A stretch of DNA of 64,000 bases. Origin: Luscinia megarhynchos. Lineage: Eukaryota > Chordata > Aves > Passeriformes > Turdidae. A program made the position numbers and the translations under genes. Positions 34,801 through 47,200 of the stretch are shown here, piece by piece. Position 1 is the first letter of the stretch; the number at the start of each line of letters is the position of its first letter. The notes beneath the pieces are model-generated. The model was given only the letters and a program-made list of their open reading frames with translations, ran no database searches and was not told where the DNA came from. The stretch lies in assembly GCA_034336665.1 (NCBI GenBank), contig JAPFBE010000002.1, positions 9,532,146 through 9,596,145 of the forward strand, read 5' to 3'.

Positions 34801-37770
34801 AAAGCGAAAATAATTCTACAAGGCCTGGGAAAAAAAAAAAAAGGGGCTGAAAGGAATGAAGTGGGATAGAAACTGGGCTTACAGCTTGTGAGAAGATGGA
34901 GAGACAGGCAGGGACTGGGAGCTGAAAGAAAAACATGCTTATAATTAGGTGATGCAGTGATGGAGTGTGAAAGGTGGGTGAGACTCAGGACTGTGGGAGA
35001 TTAGTACATGTTTGTCTTCACTGCTCAGCTGGTTTCTGAAGCAGGGAGGTGCAAACACCAGTGATTCAGAATAGAGTTACTGTTCATGTAATTGGTGTTT
35101 GGGTATTACAGCACTCTCTGTTAGCTAGGGATAAAATACAGGGTGAGTGAGTTAGCACATACTCATTTGTGTGTTAAGTAAGGAGGAAAATAGAGTATTT
35201 TGTATTTTAAAAATATTTTTTGTAAAAGCCATCATAAGTAGAATCAAAAAGCCAGAGAATATTGGCACAGCATTAATTCATTTACTATTGCTAAGCAATT
35301 TTTTAGAGTTTATGATTTAGGAAGCAAACAGTGCATCTGGCAAAAAGAATTTGTATCATCAAAATGCAAACTAAGCTTTTACAGTTGTTTGTTTTTAACC
35401 CATGAATGAAGTGAATCTCACTGCATCTCAGCAACAAAGGGAGAAAAAAAAATTAATTTCTAAGCTGATTCACTAACAACAACGACAGTAATTAGCAGGA
35501 GTCTTGATGCACAGGCAAAACAATTTAGATCTCCTTGGCTAATGTCAGCCAAAATTTATAGAGTAGAGCTGTCAAAGCTAGAATTTTTCTATTCCCATAA
35601 TTGTTCTCATGGCTTTTGTGGGAATGAGTCTCCATCCCCCTAGGCCAGTGCTCCTACTGCTATGAATGCAGCAGAACTCACTCAATGTCTGTTCTGAACA
35701 TGTGTAGGGCCATCAGTGCACCAATGCTCTCAGAGAGCTCCTGCAGCACAGCAGAGCAGCTCTGGAGACAGTGTGGTAAATAAATGTACTCTTATTTATC
35801 CAAACATGTATTAGGGAATGCATCATTTACCTGGCTAAAGCACAGAACCACTTTGTCACTGGTAACTGCATCTTCTTAATCTGTGATTAAACCTTTGGAC
35901 AATGAAATTTCCTCTTGAAATGTTTCAAGAGGTAGGTGAAAATAACCTTCAAGTTTGGTGGTGATAGCTTAGAGCCTGTTTTGACAGAGGCCCTCAGGAG
36001 TGATGAACTTCATCATTACATGAAGCACTGCACAGGGATGTAGCCAGGCTTCCCTGCTCCCTGGTCTCTCCCTGCTACCCTTCCCAACCCTGTTGTTACC
36101 AGTTTGTTGCTGAGAGTTGTTTAATAAGGAATACCTCTAGTCATAAACCTTGCCTGTGTGGGTACCTCTGGCAGTTTTGAGCAATCCTTGCTGCTGTGTC
36201 AGAAATCATCTGTTTGTTTGACTTGTGGAAGAGGATCTCTTTTTACTTTTGAGCAGTTTTGTGTAAATCGTTGTATGGGTGTGTTTGTGTGCCAAACACC
36301 TCTTCCTAAAAACAGAAACAATGAAAAAAAGTCAGACTCACAACATGATATGAATCATGTTGTCACTCAAAGCTTATTTTGCCCACATCGTGTTTTTTAA
36401 GATCTATAAATAACTGCATTTTAAATTTTGGTAAAAGAGTCAAGCACATGCGTGGGTAATGTGTTTATTTCTGTCTGGTAAGTGTGGGTGGTAGTTATCC
36501 TGTGACAGTCACACACAGCATAAACACACTTTCTGTCCTGCTGGCATTGTGTGTTTCCTTCCTGTGATGTTTAATGCCCAGCTCTTCTCTCCCCTGCTCC
36601 CTTAATGAGCAACCTCACTTCCTGTGGGCAAGCTCCAGTTTTAACCTCTGCTGCCTTCTCTTGAACAGGCACTCCAGAGGTCTCTCACAGGAAGTGATCA
36701 GGAGAAGAAAAATCTCCATTGGTAATGGCAGGGTTGGAAACATGGAAGGCAGAATTTACTGTACTTTGAAGGGGGAGAACAGTTCACAAAATGCCGTGAA
36801 AATGATCTGCCACATGGAATGCATTTTCCAAAAATACATGGATGAAGCAGAAGCAGACATACTCAGATAAAAGAATGAATTCTTATATAAAATTTGATGC
36901 CAGACTAAAGTGGTTATATACTGTCCTTAAAGTTCTTTGACAGATTAATATCTCTATAAATAACACCATTTTTGTGGAAAAATAATTCCATTCTCTAAAC
37001 TGAGAAGTGAAACTTAAGACATAAAAATTGTCATTTTTATTTAAATTGCGCTTTGCTTTGAACATTTTTAATGGCCCTTTAGTATTAAGAATGGATAGTG
37101 TAGACTTTCTAAACATTTAAAAAAATAATTTACCAACAGAATGATTTAAAGATTATTTGAAAATGTTTTGATATTTTCTGCTTTTGAGTATAATCAACTT
37201 CTGTTCTGACACCTCTGTTATTTGGAAATTTCACCTCAATTTGTGATGGGATTTTTTCTGAATAGATCTCAGTTTTAATTTACCACTTAGTTGCACTTAA
37301 TATCTTGTTTTCGTCTTTTATATCCTGGATTTTGCTTACAATTCCTAAAAAGTCCTAAATTAAAGGTAAATGTATAAGAAGCAGCCAGCCAAAATATAGT
37401 ATTCCCTCCAGATGTTGAGCACTTGCTCTAAGTCCTTGTCCCCATGGCTAACACCAGAATAAAACTACCAAGACTAGGATTCAGAGGGACAGTGAAAGGA
37501 TGAGCATAACATCAGAAAAGGGTTAGAAGCTAAGAAAATTCTGTGTTCAATTTTTAATAGTATTATTGCAAGCACTGCATCTTTTCCTGCATATTAGTAT
37601 TCTAGCTACTTTATTTTTCATTCTTTTTTTTGCAATAATTAGATGAAGAATAATGGTGATGCTTCATTAGACTGTTAAAGATTCCATTATGTTAACAATC
37701 CCAAAAGCACAGGTGGTTGAGGGAAGAAGGGATCTGGGAAGGGATTGGTTCCTTCAGTCCCTTCACCCTC
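31801..37770. other. Intergenic, no gene seen
   Basis: AT-rich sequence with a 13-bp poly(A) run near 34831 and no recognised repeat family. No exon chain or RNA gene is supported. Confidence 0.6.
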
Positions 37771-37774
37771 TTTG

Positions 37775-38035
37775 TGGTTCACTGCCCTAGATGTTGAATA
37801 GCTCCAGTCCCAGCACCAATCCTGAGGAATGCTACTTGTTTCCACCTGGAATCACTGACCATAGCTCTTTGAGTGTGACCATCCAGACAATTCCTCATCC
37901 ACTGATCCATCAAATCCACATCTCTCCAGTTTAGAGACTTGGACATCATGCAGGACAGGGTCAGATGCTTTGCACAAGTACAAGTAGATGGCATCAGTTA
38001 CTCTTCATTTATCCTGTCCTTGTTGTGATGACTTG
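37775..38035 (-). mobile_element. CR1-type LINE reverse-transcriptase fragment
   Basis: The complement encodes decayed reverse-transcriptase sequence. AKHLTLSCMMSKSLNWRDVD corresponds to the KAFDTV-H-LLSKLE segment, followed by MDQWMRNCLDGHTQRAMV, a good match to the CR1 WTVRWIRNWLDGRTQRVVV-type motif, then a broken SVLGPVLF-type region. It is internally mutated and short. Confidence 0.88.
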
Positions 38036-39945
38036 CAAAGAAGAAATTTGGGGAAATAATCTAATGTGATTGAATACTTGACACTTGCATCACCTTGTGG
38101 TTAGCTTAAAAAGTAGAATTCTACTTTTCTGAAAACCTTACTTTATATAAACCAGTGGGAAAAGTGGTTTCTCCCAGTATAGAAGAGCAGGTTCTTTACA
38201 GGTTTATCTCAAGGCAGTGTAAAAAGTAATCACTAAAGTTGCTCATTGAGTCAAGCTCTATAAGCACTTTTGCAAGGAAAATATTTTAGTCAAATTAGCT
38301 TGCACAGAAAGGAGGAGAGATTCTGGAGGTTTTAATTTCTGTGCCCTGTGACAGGCCATGTGCGCATGTGTGTGGAGGAGAAAATATTTCTTCAGCTCAG
38401 CTGCACATGGAGACAGACAGCAAAAGTGCTGCATATAGTTCTTTCTGGGTTTATTAATGTAAAAGGAATGTGTGACATTTAGTCTGAATGGAGCCTTTCA
38501 GTGCAATGCATGTACTTAATATGGTTAAGACTTATTTTTTTCAAATGTGCTTTAAAACTATGTGCCCTTCTGCTCATGATAAATTAATTTAGTACACTAA
38601 TAGGATCAGTGTTGCCATGTACATGAGTTTAAATTACAAGCAGAACATCTATTTATGCTTGGTTTTGCAGTTGTCCCACATGCTCTATTGAATAATTGCA
38701 AGTGCTTGTACAGTTTCTAAACACTGATTTAGTGTCTCATGCCAACACCATAAACTTCACCAGAAGCAGTTCTGCCATTTCTGGAAATGGCAATTTTTGT
38801 GAGTCTGTGAAATAATTGGTTAATACTTTTAATGTTTTTTCATTTTAGAACACAAACTGAAAAATAGGTAGGGGCATACTGACACTTGCAAGTGCCACCA
38901 GAAGTACTGAAATATCATTTTTCACAGCATAAACTGCTTGAAATATTTGAGTATTGCACAAGTCATGCTTTGCCTGTAGGTTTCATGGGTGCTTGCTTAT
39001 AACAGAAGTATCATAGAGTTTTCCCTCTTCTTGCCATGCTGCCTGGCAAAAAACTGAGTCAGAGTTTGTAGAGGAGAAATATATATGCTTAAACATTTAT
39101 TCTTGGTGCATTTGCTACCTAGTGTCAGGTAACATACCAACACTTCCCTTTCCTTCTGCTTCCTAACTGGCTTCCAGTCATCTTAGCTTTGTCCTCACCT
39201 CTTTCCCAGCTTGTTATCCCAGGCTTTTCACTCAATCTTACTCTCCTTTTTTCTCTGTATTTTTCATCCACTTTCTTACTCAGCTGTGTGCCCAACAGAC
39301 TTTGTCTCTTCACTTTCAAAAATCATCTCCCAATGTAAGCACTGATAGGAGATTCCTTCTTTTCTAGGGTTTCCATTGCAAACTTCAGGTCCCTGATTCC
39401 TCTTTGCCTTCTTTGCCAATCAGCCCCAGCTATGTGAAAGATTTCATATTTTTTCTGTACTGAGAGGGAGAGATAGAATAGGCAGAAAATCAAATTAATT
39501 GAAATGAAGTACTAAAGAGCCAGATAATGCCAGAATTCTTTTGATTCTTCTTATTCCTTCATAAGTATATATTAAAATATGCATTTATAGATATTTTTTC
39601 CTAAGGTGCTTTGTTTAAAGGACAGAAATGCAGGAAAACAGATACTGAATCATCTGTTATGCTTCCAAAAGTGTATTACCAAACCACTGTGAAATTAGTT
39701 GTTTAGCAGCTGATCATATTCAAAGCCAAAATGTCATTCAGAGTTTCTGGATAAATTGATGCACCCTGCAGCAATCCATCACCTAAATGAGTACTCAGAA
39801 TGACTGGCTTTTCAGGAAGCCAAGGCACAAGAAATGAGTCTGTGAGTGAACAGCTGTTTAAAAGAGAGGCACAATGTCAGGAATATATAGGCAGCTCTTG
39901 TAGTAGAGATTTGTCACCACTGATATTCTCTTGTGCTGCCTTCCT
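38036..39945. other. Intergenic, no gene seen
   Basis: AT-rich; no recognised repeat, exon or RNA gene. Confidence 0.6.
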
Positions 39946-39947
39946 TA

Positions 39948-40265
39948 TCATAGAACCACGGAGTGGTTGGAAGGGACTCTAAAGATCATCTCGTTCCCAG
40001 CCCCCCTGCCATGGGACAACTCTCAGAGCTTCATCCAACCTGGTCTTTAACAATTCCAGGGGTGGGGCATCCAGAGCTTCTCTGGGAAACCTGTGCCAGT
40101 GCCTCACTGCCCTCACAGTAAAGACACTCTTTCCAAAATCTAAATTTACTGTCTGCCAGTGTGAAGCCATTCCTCCCTGTCCTTAAGGACAGAGGCTACA
40201 AGTCATTAAATGCACTTGTAGCCTCTCTCCATCTTTCTTGTGGGATTGAGGGCAGGCAGTTGCTG
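39948..40265 (-). mobile_element. CR1-type LINE 3'-end fragment, antisense
   Basis: Begins with TCATAGAACCACGGAGTGGT, the complement of a CR1 3' terminus. It continues through AGAGCTTCATCCAACCTGGT, GGGGTGGGGCATCCAGAGCT, CTGGGAAACCTGTGCCAGTG and TGTGAAGCCATTCCTCCCTG, all typical complements in the expected order. Confidence 0.93.
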
Positions 40266-43200
40266 AGTGCCATGCAGTGAACTTTGCTGATGAAGGTTTT
40301 TTTAGTAAGGATGGGACAGATTGTAAAGAATTCCAAATGGATCTCCTAACAGGGAATAATTGGAGAATTAAATGGGAGATTACATTAATTTCTACCATTT
40401 GTTATAAATTTATTCGGAGGGAGGAGAAATCCCAATTACACATAAAAATACCTTTTAGGCATGAATTATTAAGCTTATGAGAGTTCCATGAAGGTGTCAT
40501 CTTGGCTGCAGTAAAGAAAGCACCTCAGTTTTCTTCCTTACCATGAAAAGGGCAGAGTACACTTTCATGTCACTCAAGAAATCTTGGGATGACCTGCATG
40601 CAGTTATGAGTCTCCTGACTCCACCAGAGATCAAAAATTATGTCCTAGAACACACAAACTGTGAGAAAGACTGAAAAGACAGCTAGAGGTGTGGAATGAT
40701 TGCAATACAAGAAACAACCAAGTATGTTCACACTTAGTATAGAAAGAAGACAAGTGGAAAGATTATATAAAAGAAGCTTCTTAAGCCACAAAGAGCATGG
40801 AGAAAAAAGAATGGGCACTGATTTGGTGAACCCCATTCAGTACAAGAACTCAGAGACATCAAAGAGCATCAGCAGGACCTAAGCTGAAAACAAAGAAGCA
40901 GAGACTTCTTTATGAAATACATAACTGAGCCATGGACCTCCTTGCCAGAGGATATGGTAAATGCCAACTATTTGTATATGCTCAGGAGAAGTCCAAGCAA
41001 AAGATAAATCTTTCATTCTTTTCTGGTGCAGTTCTTAACTCACTCAGGCCTTGGTCCAACCTTGGCCCTTGGTTGGCTTCTCAAACACTAACTTTGCACA
41101 AGAATATTCCTGTGAGTCTTATATTCTACAACTATAGAGGATAGAAATGTGCACCTAAGAAATTTGTCTTGCAGTCAGCAGGAAAGAAAAAACCACCCTC
41201 TGATGAGAAGCATAACAACAGCCAGACTAACTCAGTGAACAGATTAGAGCTGCAGCAGCAGGATTGTGGCCTGACATTTGGAGCCTTAAGGAGTGTAATC
41301 GGTTGACAGAGCTAGGGGAAGTAAACAAAACTTCTGCCTGGAAAATGGAGATTTTGAACCAGAAAGAAAACTCCAGTTTAGTTGCAGACAGCTGGACACA
41401 GATGTCCTAATTCAAAGGAGTACTGCTGTGTTTGAAATAGAAGAGACAAACAGCAAGGTTAACACTGAGTGGATGTGTGCAAATGTCACTGCCCTTGTGG
41501 GGAGCAAGAAATACATGGATAGATGGATAGAGCAGACAGAGAGAGCCTGCACTTCAGTAGCTCTTGGGCCTACTAATGAGCACTAGAAACCCAGGAAATC
41601 CCAGTGACCTACAGGAGTGGGTGTAATAAACTGCATGTATTTAAGGATTCCTCCACAGCCATCCATACAAAACTAATGGACTGCAGAGGTCAAGAGCGTG
41701 CTCTGTCTTGTTTTCCTTTATCCAATATTGGATTAAAATGTTGAGCATTGGCCAGACACCCGTGTTAAACTGTCCAGAGGAAACTAAAGGCACTGTCAGC
41801 TGTATTTCATGTAGGTCATCTGTATGAATAGCACATTGGTTCCTTCATTTCTATGGGTTTCTAAAATTGGAGGAAAAATCTATCCAATAATGAAATCTTT
41901 GCTGTGTATACTGTAAAAATTCATTATAAATTTTATAAATCCAGAGACTGCTTCTACATTTGTCTCTTAAATATGTTAGTCTACTGTAAGATACCAAGGC
42001 AGACATATGTTTTGGTCATTTATACTGGATAAAAACTCTATTGCAACAGGAAGGATTATTCAGTAAGCCACTGACATTTTGTGGATAAAGAGACAGAAAA
42101 TTCCTTCTTTCCTATCAAAGGAAGGAGTTGAGGCAAAAAATAGTTTAAAGAGCCTAATAATGGCTCTTGGTAGCTATTGCTAAATATCAAACCTGAAAAA
42201 AAATGGAGAAGTGAGCCAGACTGTATATAAAGATGTTTTCCATGAACACTTAAAAACTCCGTATTTTCTCTTAGGGTAACATACATCTAGTATACAAGAT
42301 AAAGGCATCAAATCAATGGATTTTTTATATGATTTCAGCAAGTGTTACAAACACTGTTCCTGTAAGCAGTGTGGTTGGTGGTACCAATGGAGAAATTTCA
42401 GGGAGCAGGAAAGCAAGGAGATGACAGCCTCAAGTAGAAAAAGTGAATGATTAAATCATTTTTCAGCCTTGATCTAGTATTATGGGACTGCAAATGGTGA
42501 CCATTGGTCCTCTGAAGAAGATAAAACTACATGTGTTTATAACAAGACACTTGATTAAAAGATAATTTGATCTCTTTGTTCCTTGTCATTATGGAGAAGG
42601 TGAATAGGAAATAAAGTGGCCTGGGCTTTAGTTAAAAATATACCTGGGGAGACCTGACCCACTGTGGTTTCTAACCAAAAAGGGGAGTCTGGGGTAGAAT
42701 CAAGATTCTAGATTTTAAAGACCTACCCTCTGTATTTCCCAATGTAATAGAATGTAAATAAATAAACTAGCAATCAGGGAAAAAAAAAAAAGAAGAGTCC
42801 CAAGAACTGCTTAACAAAAAGCCACTAAAAGAACCTCACCAAAAATAGACACCACCACCACCCCCAAAGTCAAGCATTCTATTCAGAGCAATATGAAATT
42901 TTCCTAATTTTGTTTATTAATTGGGATTGTTCTTTCATTACTGCAGAAAATTTTTGCTCCTGTCTGCCTTCCACTTCCCTTCCTAGGTAAATCCATTTTT
43001 AGTTTTGACTCTTCTAAGGTGATCTTCAGTAGTTTTCAGCCTAGATCTACCAAGCCCGCTGGTCTCTTTCAATATGCAAAGCTTGGAAAGTTTTCTCCTG
43101 CCCCAGTCAAAAAGTGACAATTGCAGCCTTTGTTAAATCTCATGACTTAAAAATTGTCTGATTAATTTCAAGCATAGCCTTGCAGCATTTCTTCCTAGGG

Positions 43201-43380
43201 CATGTATTAGCTTTGAAGAGCTACAAGTGGAAAGAAACGCTTTTCATTGGGTTAGGAGGGAGGAGTGAAATAACACTTTTAATGGAAACTGTTAGAAATG
43301 CTCAGCTACAGGATCTCTGTAGCAGACATGTATATGTGCAGCTGCTGAGGTAGAGACACACTCCCAAACTACATGCAGGG
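40266..43380. other. Intergenic; a poly(A)-tailed segment near 42.8 kb is the only structure seen
   Basis: AT-rich. Overlapping AATAAA words at 42757-42762 and 42761-42766 are followed by a 12-A run at 42780-42791, as at the end of a processed transcript. No upstream reading frame could be matched to a known protein, so I do not call a pseudogene. Confidence 0.5.
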
Positions 43381-43589
43381 TGTAAATCTCTGTGGATATG
43401 AGTGTTAAACCTAGAGAGCTTGTCAGAGGAAAGGGTGTGCCTCAGAATGTCTCTGTAGGTGACAAAATCTGTCAGACAGTGCAGGTGTGTGAATGCCAGG
43501 CATTTGCTGCCATTTCACTGCTGCTCTGTCCTGCTCACACCTTCAAACTTGCTTCTGATAAACTCTGGCTAAAAGGGCAGGAGAAATGT

Positions 43590-43890
43590 CCGTCCCACGT
43601 GAGAATTGGTATCAGTGGCAGTGCAGGGCTGGGTGGAAGGATGTTGGAGGTGGTGTTTTATCGGGTAAGTGAGGCAGTGAGCAGGAGGGAGCAGGGGAGG
43701 GGGAGCTGGAGAGGCTGGGCTGTCAGGGGACACAGCAGTGGAGGACAGGGCTGGATGGTGGCAGCGCTGGGATGCTGCACAGCACCGAGGGGTGTCCAGC
43801 CACAAGCACAGTAGGAAGTTTTCGGCAGTGGTCTGACAGGAAAGTCTACCCGGAGTCAGATTTCAGAGCTGGAGCAGTGAATTGCAGTGA
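43590..43890. other. G-rich segment upstream of the possible signal-peptide exon
   Basis: About 300 bp are rich in GGAG/GGGG words (GGAGCAGGGGAGGGGGAGCT near 43687) with a few CpG. A TGAGTCA AP-1-type word occurs at about 43888. It might be a promoter or enhancer, but no TATA or clear start element is visible. Confidence 0.3.
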
Positions 43891-44195
43891 GTCACACAGA
43901 GAGCCTGAGTGCTGCCTTTGTTCCACTTGTGTCTGAACGTTGGAGGAGAAACAGCAGGCTCCAGTTTTTATTAATTTCTTATTTTCATAAGCGCAAAACT
44001 CATGTGCACTGCACTTTTTCCTTGCTTAAGTTCTTCCAACTGACTTGCAGAAAATGTTCTCATGGTAAGAACTCTTTCTTCTAAATTTCACTTTTTCTTT
44101 TTCCCCTCATGTGTTTCTGTGTTGCACTCTTTGGTCTCACTCTCCCACCAACCCCCTTTTTTTATTTTTTTTTTTTTTTGGCACACCTGCTCCAG

Positions 44196-44278
44196 GCATG
44201 CCTGGTGGACCTGGGACTTGTTGCTACTGCTCTTTGGCTTGTCAATCCATGCTGGTGCAGCAGCTCAGATCATAGAAG
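44196..44278 (+). CDS. Possible signal-peptide exon of an unidentified secreted or membrane protein
   Basis: A long T tract and CACACCTGCTCCAG (AG at 44194-44195) precede 83 bp ending at a good donor, GTAAGG (44279). The frame reads HAWWTWDLLLLLFGLSIHAG and AAAQIIE. That is a leucine-rich hydrophobic core, small residues at a cleavage-like AGAAA site, and a 3' junction in phase 1, as is usual for signal-peptide exons of Ig-type and other modular receptors. I could not match it to a known gene or find a partner exon within the window. The 44181-44195 region also stays open upstream, so the exon could begin earlier. Chance is a real alternative. Confidence 0.3.
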
Positions 44279-44279
44279 G

Positions 44280-47200
44280 TAAGGCTTCTGTTTATAAATC
44301 GAGAGTAAGTGTGAATTTTAAATTTTGCTTTCCTAATATGGAAAGAGACTCTACTGTTTCAGATCTTCATTTTCTCTGCTGCTTACTGTTCATCATTTCA
44401 TACAGGAAAGCTGCTGTGAGTTAGGAGCTTAAATTCCCATTCATTCTGGATGAGGGTAAATAAATACATTGGTTCTCCTGCTCTAAGGCAGCATATCAAG
44501 CCTGCTTTCTCAGTATATCTTCAGAGTGTGATAATTAGCAGAAAGTACTTTAAAGAAGTTCAGAATACTGAATGTTTTTACAATTAGGATAGATATATGT
44601 GTCACTGTGGGAATATCAGGAATGTGCCAGGCATGGTGTGAGTGCAAAGACATGGATGTGCTGCTTGTTCCAGTGCAAAGACATTTCTCCTGGTAAGAGA
44701 CTGAACAAAATGAGAGTTTCTATACTCTCGTGTTAAATGTTTAGTTTTACCAGTCCGGTCTTCATGGACTTTCAGTGAAAAGTCTTTTTGTAATTTCAGA
44801 TCATAACTTCTTGTAACACAGCCAAATTCCTCAACATCTCTGGAAGGCATAGCCTTACATTTAACTAGTGAGAGGGAACACTGATTTAAATGTTTACATG
44901 CAATTTTGAGAAAAGTGAAAAGCTTCACATATTACTTGGCCATTAGGAACGATGATATTTACACCAAAAAGCTTTTAAAAACTCTCTTATAAAAATAGTT
45001 GGAATTTGTTATGTAAATGTGAGATAACTGTGTGATAGGAGCATTAGAAAGTATTGATGGGAAGTAGATACTACACATGAAGATTTTAATGTTACTCAGA
45101 TTGGTTTTTGCCTTTCTGATTGACATTGTCATAGAACACTGACACTTTGGCATCTAAAAGCCAAAGCCCCAGCTAGTTATTTCAGTAGGAGAAAAAAAAC
45201 ACAGATTAGTTATCACTAAAAAATTCTATAGGTACAGCTGAGAAACACGTACTGCTGTATATTACATGTAATTAATTAAAAAACAAACTGAAACCAGCTC
45301 TTAGAATTAAGAAATGTATATATGAATGGTGACTGATATATAATATATTGTCTGTCCACTGGAGGCAGATCAGGTGAAAATGTTTTTCTTGAGCTGATGA
45401 ATGACAGTGCAGGTGAGAGGTCTGAGTGGGAGAGAACCAAATTTCGGCACAAACAAGTTAATGAACAGAAGTGCAAGTAAAGTGACAAAAACTGCAAATA
45501 TTTATTTGACACACAACTTCTTTTTTGGTGTATCTATGCTTGTTTCTATTACCTGAAGACCTGTTCGGTTTTTTTTTAAAATATCTCACCTGTGAAAGTT
45601 AGATCAGATGTCAGAAGTAGGAAAGATAATCCCTATTGCTTCTGGACAGTTTCTTCCAGTGCAGAGTTTTGCTGTTGCTGGAAGGACTTCTAACCTTACC
45701 ACGAATGAAGATCAAGTGAGTTATGGAAGTGTCCCAAGATCACTGGAGACTTGGACACTGCTCTGGGAATGTGTTCCTTCATAATTGTCTTGCCCTAATA
45801 TTCCCTACTCATTTATCTATTAGTACAAAAGCTCCTGTTCCCAAATTCTTCTGAAACCAGGTGTTGAATACCAGAGACAGGAATAATATTCCTTTCCTCT
45901 GTTGCTGCAAATACATGACTAATACAAATTCTACCTGTAACTGAAGAGTTTCATACTTTAAATGTTCCAGTCTAACTACTGGAGAAATAATCTCATTTTC
46001 CTTTCTCACAGTTTTAGCAGTAGAGTGCACAGAAATAAACTGTGTATTTAAGATGGAAATGTTTGGAGACACAGAGAGATGAATTGGCCCCTCTGGTATT
46101 CAGGTCTTTTACTGCTAAACATGTGCTTTATCCAGTGTCCTTTTGGTCACTGTCTCCTTCTAGGTTTCTGCTTTCCAGGATTCCCCAGCCCAGTGAACAA
46201 TGCTGCACTGCTTTTCTGAGCCTAGCTCTACTCTGTCTATCCCATAGCTCAGATTTGTATCTGTAAATTTGTTTGAATGAAAGAGAAACTGTGAATGAAT
46301 CAATGTGGTTTTAGAGGCTCAGGGCAGGTGCCTTCTGTTGTACCATTGTGCTTCTACATGCAAAAGGGAAAAATATTTTGAGATATTCTTGGGTTGGTTA
46401 AATAATGGCAAGAAAATTGTTCAGGGATTGAGCTGTTCACTGAGGGATGAGGAAGGGGTAATTTATCTTTTACAAATCTGAGAATGAAGCAGTGACCCTC
46501 AGAGTTTAGAAGAGAAAAAATTGCCCTCTTTGCCTTCACCATCTTTGCCTTCAGTGTCTTTTTCTTCTTGTTTTCCCCAGGGGAGAACTGAATTGTGGAG
46601 CAGGGTTGAGGGTGCTGAATAAAAGCCTCAGCAGATGTCCAGCAGAGGGCTTGAGCTCTTTCATGACTTTGGGAGAGATACTATAAAGTCTAGTTAAGAC
46701 AATTTTAATCAGTTTCCTATCAGGAACAATGTTTTGACCAAGTCTTGTTTCTCTTGAGGAAATTGTCTGGTTATGATTATTTCCTACACAGAAAAAGGGG
46801 AGGGAAAAAAAGAATTATGGGAAGTTGTAGGGGGAAATTTCAGAAGACAGTCTTTTAAATTGTTCAAGGATTTTTGGGCTCTAGTTTAACTTTTTAGTAA
46901 ACTTGTGAGATGTTGGGTCTTTTCTTTTAGTAGAAGTGTTGCTTTCATTTCCAAGTCCTAGAATGTCTGGCTACTGCTTTCATGGCAGAATAAAACAGAA
47001 GATAGAAAAAAAAGGAAAGTGTATAAAAACTTATATTTAAAGTTATGAACTACTAGTTGTAAAACAAATATCTAAAATGTTTTAAACATTTAATTCAGAA
47101 CTTAAACATTGAGCTGCATGGTCTGCAAATTATGGGATTTGGTCATTATTTCAACAAAACTTCTAAGAAATAATGAAAAATAGTAAAACTGAACAGGAGT

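Noticed and set aside
34831..34843. Poly(A) run as a retrocopy tail
   Set aside because: No AATAAA at the right distance upstream and no recognisable transcript body; treated as a simple run.
43392..43814. 140-codon plus-strand open frame
   Set aside because: Its second half is G-rich low-complexity sequence; no domain or conserved motif, no splice signals that make sense.
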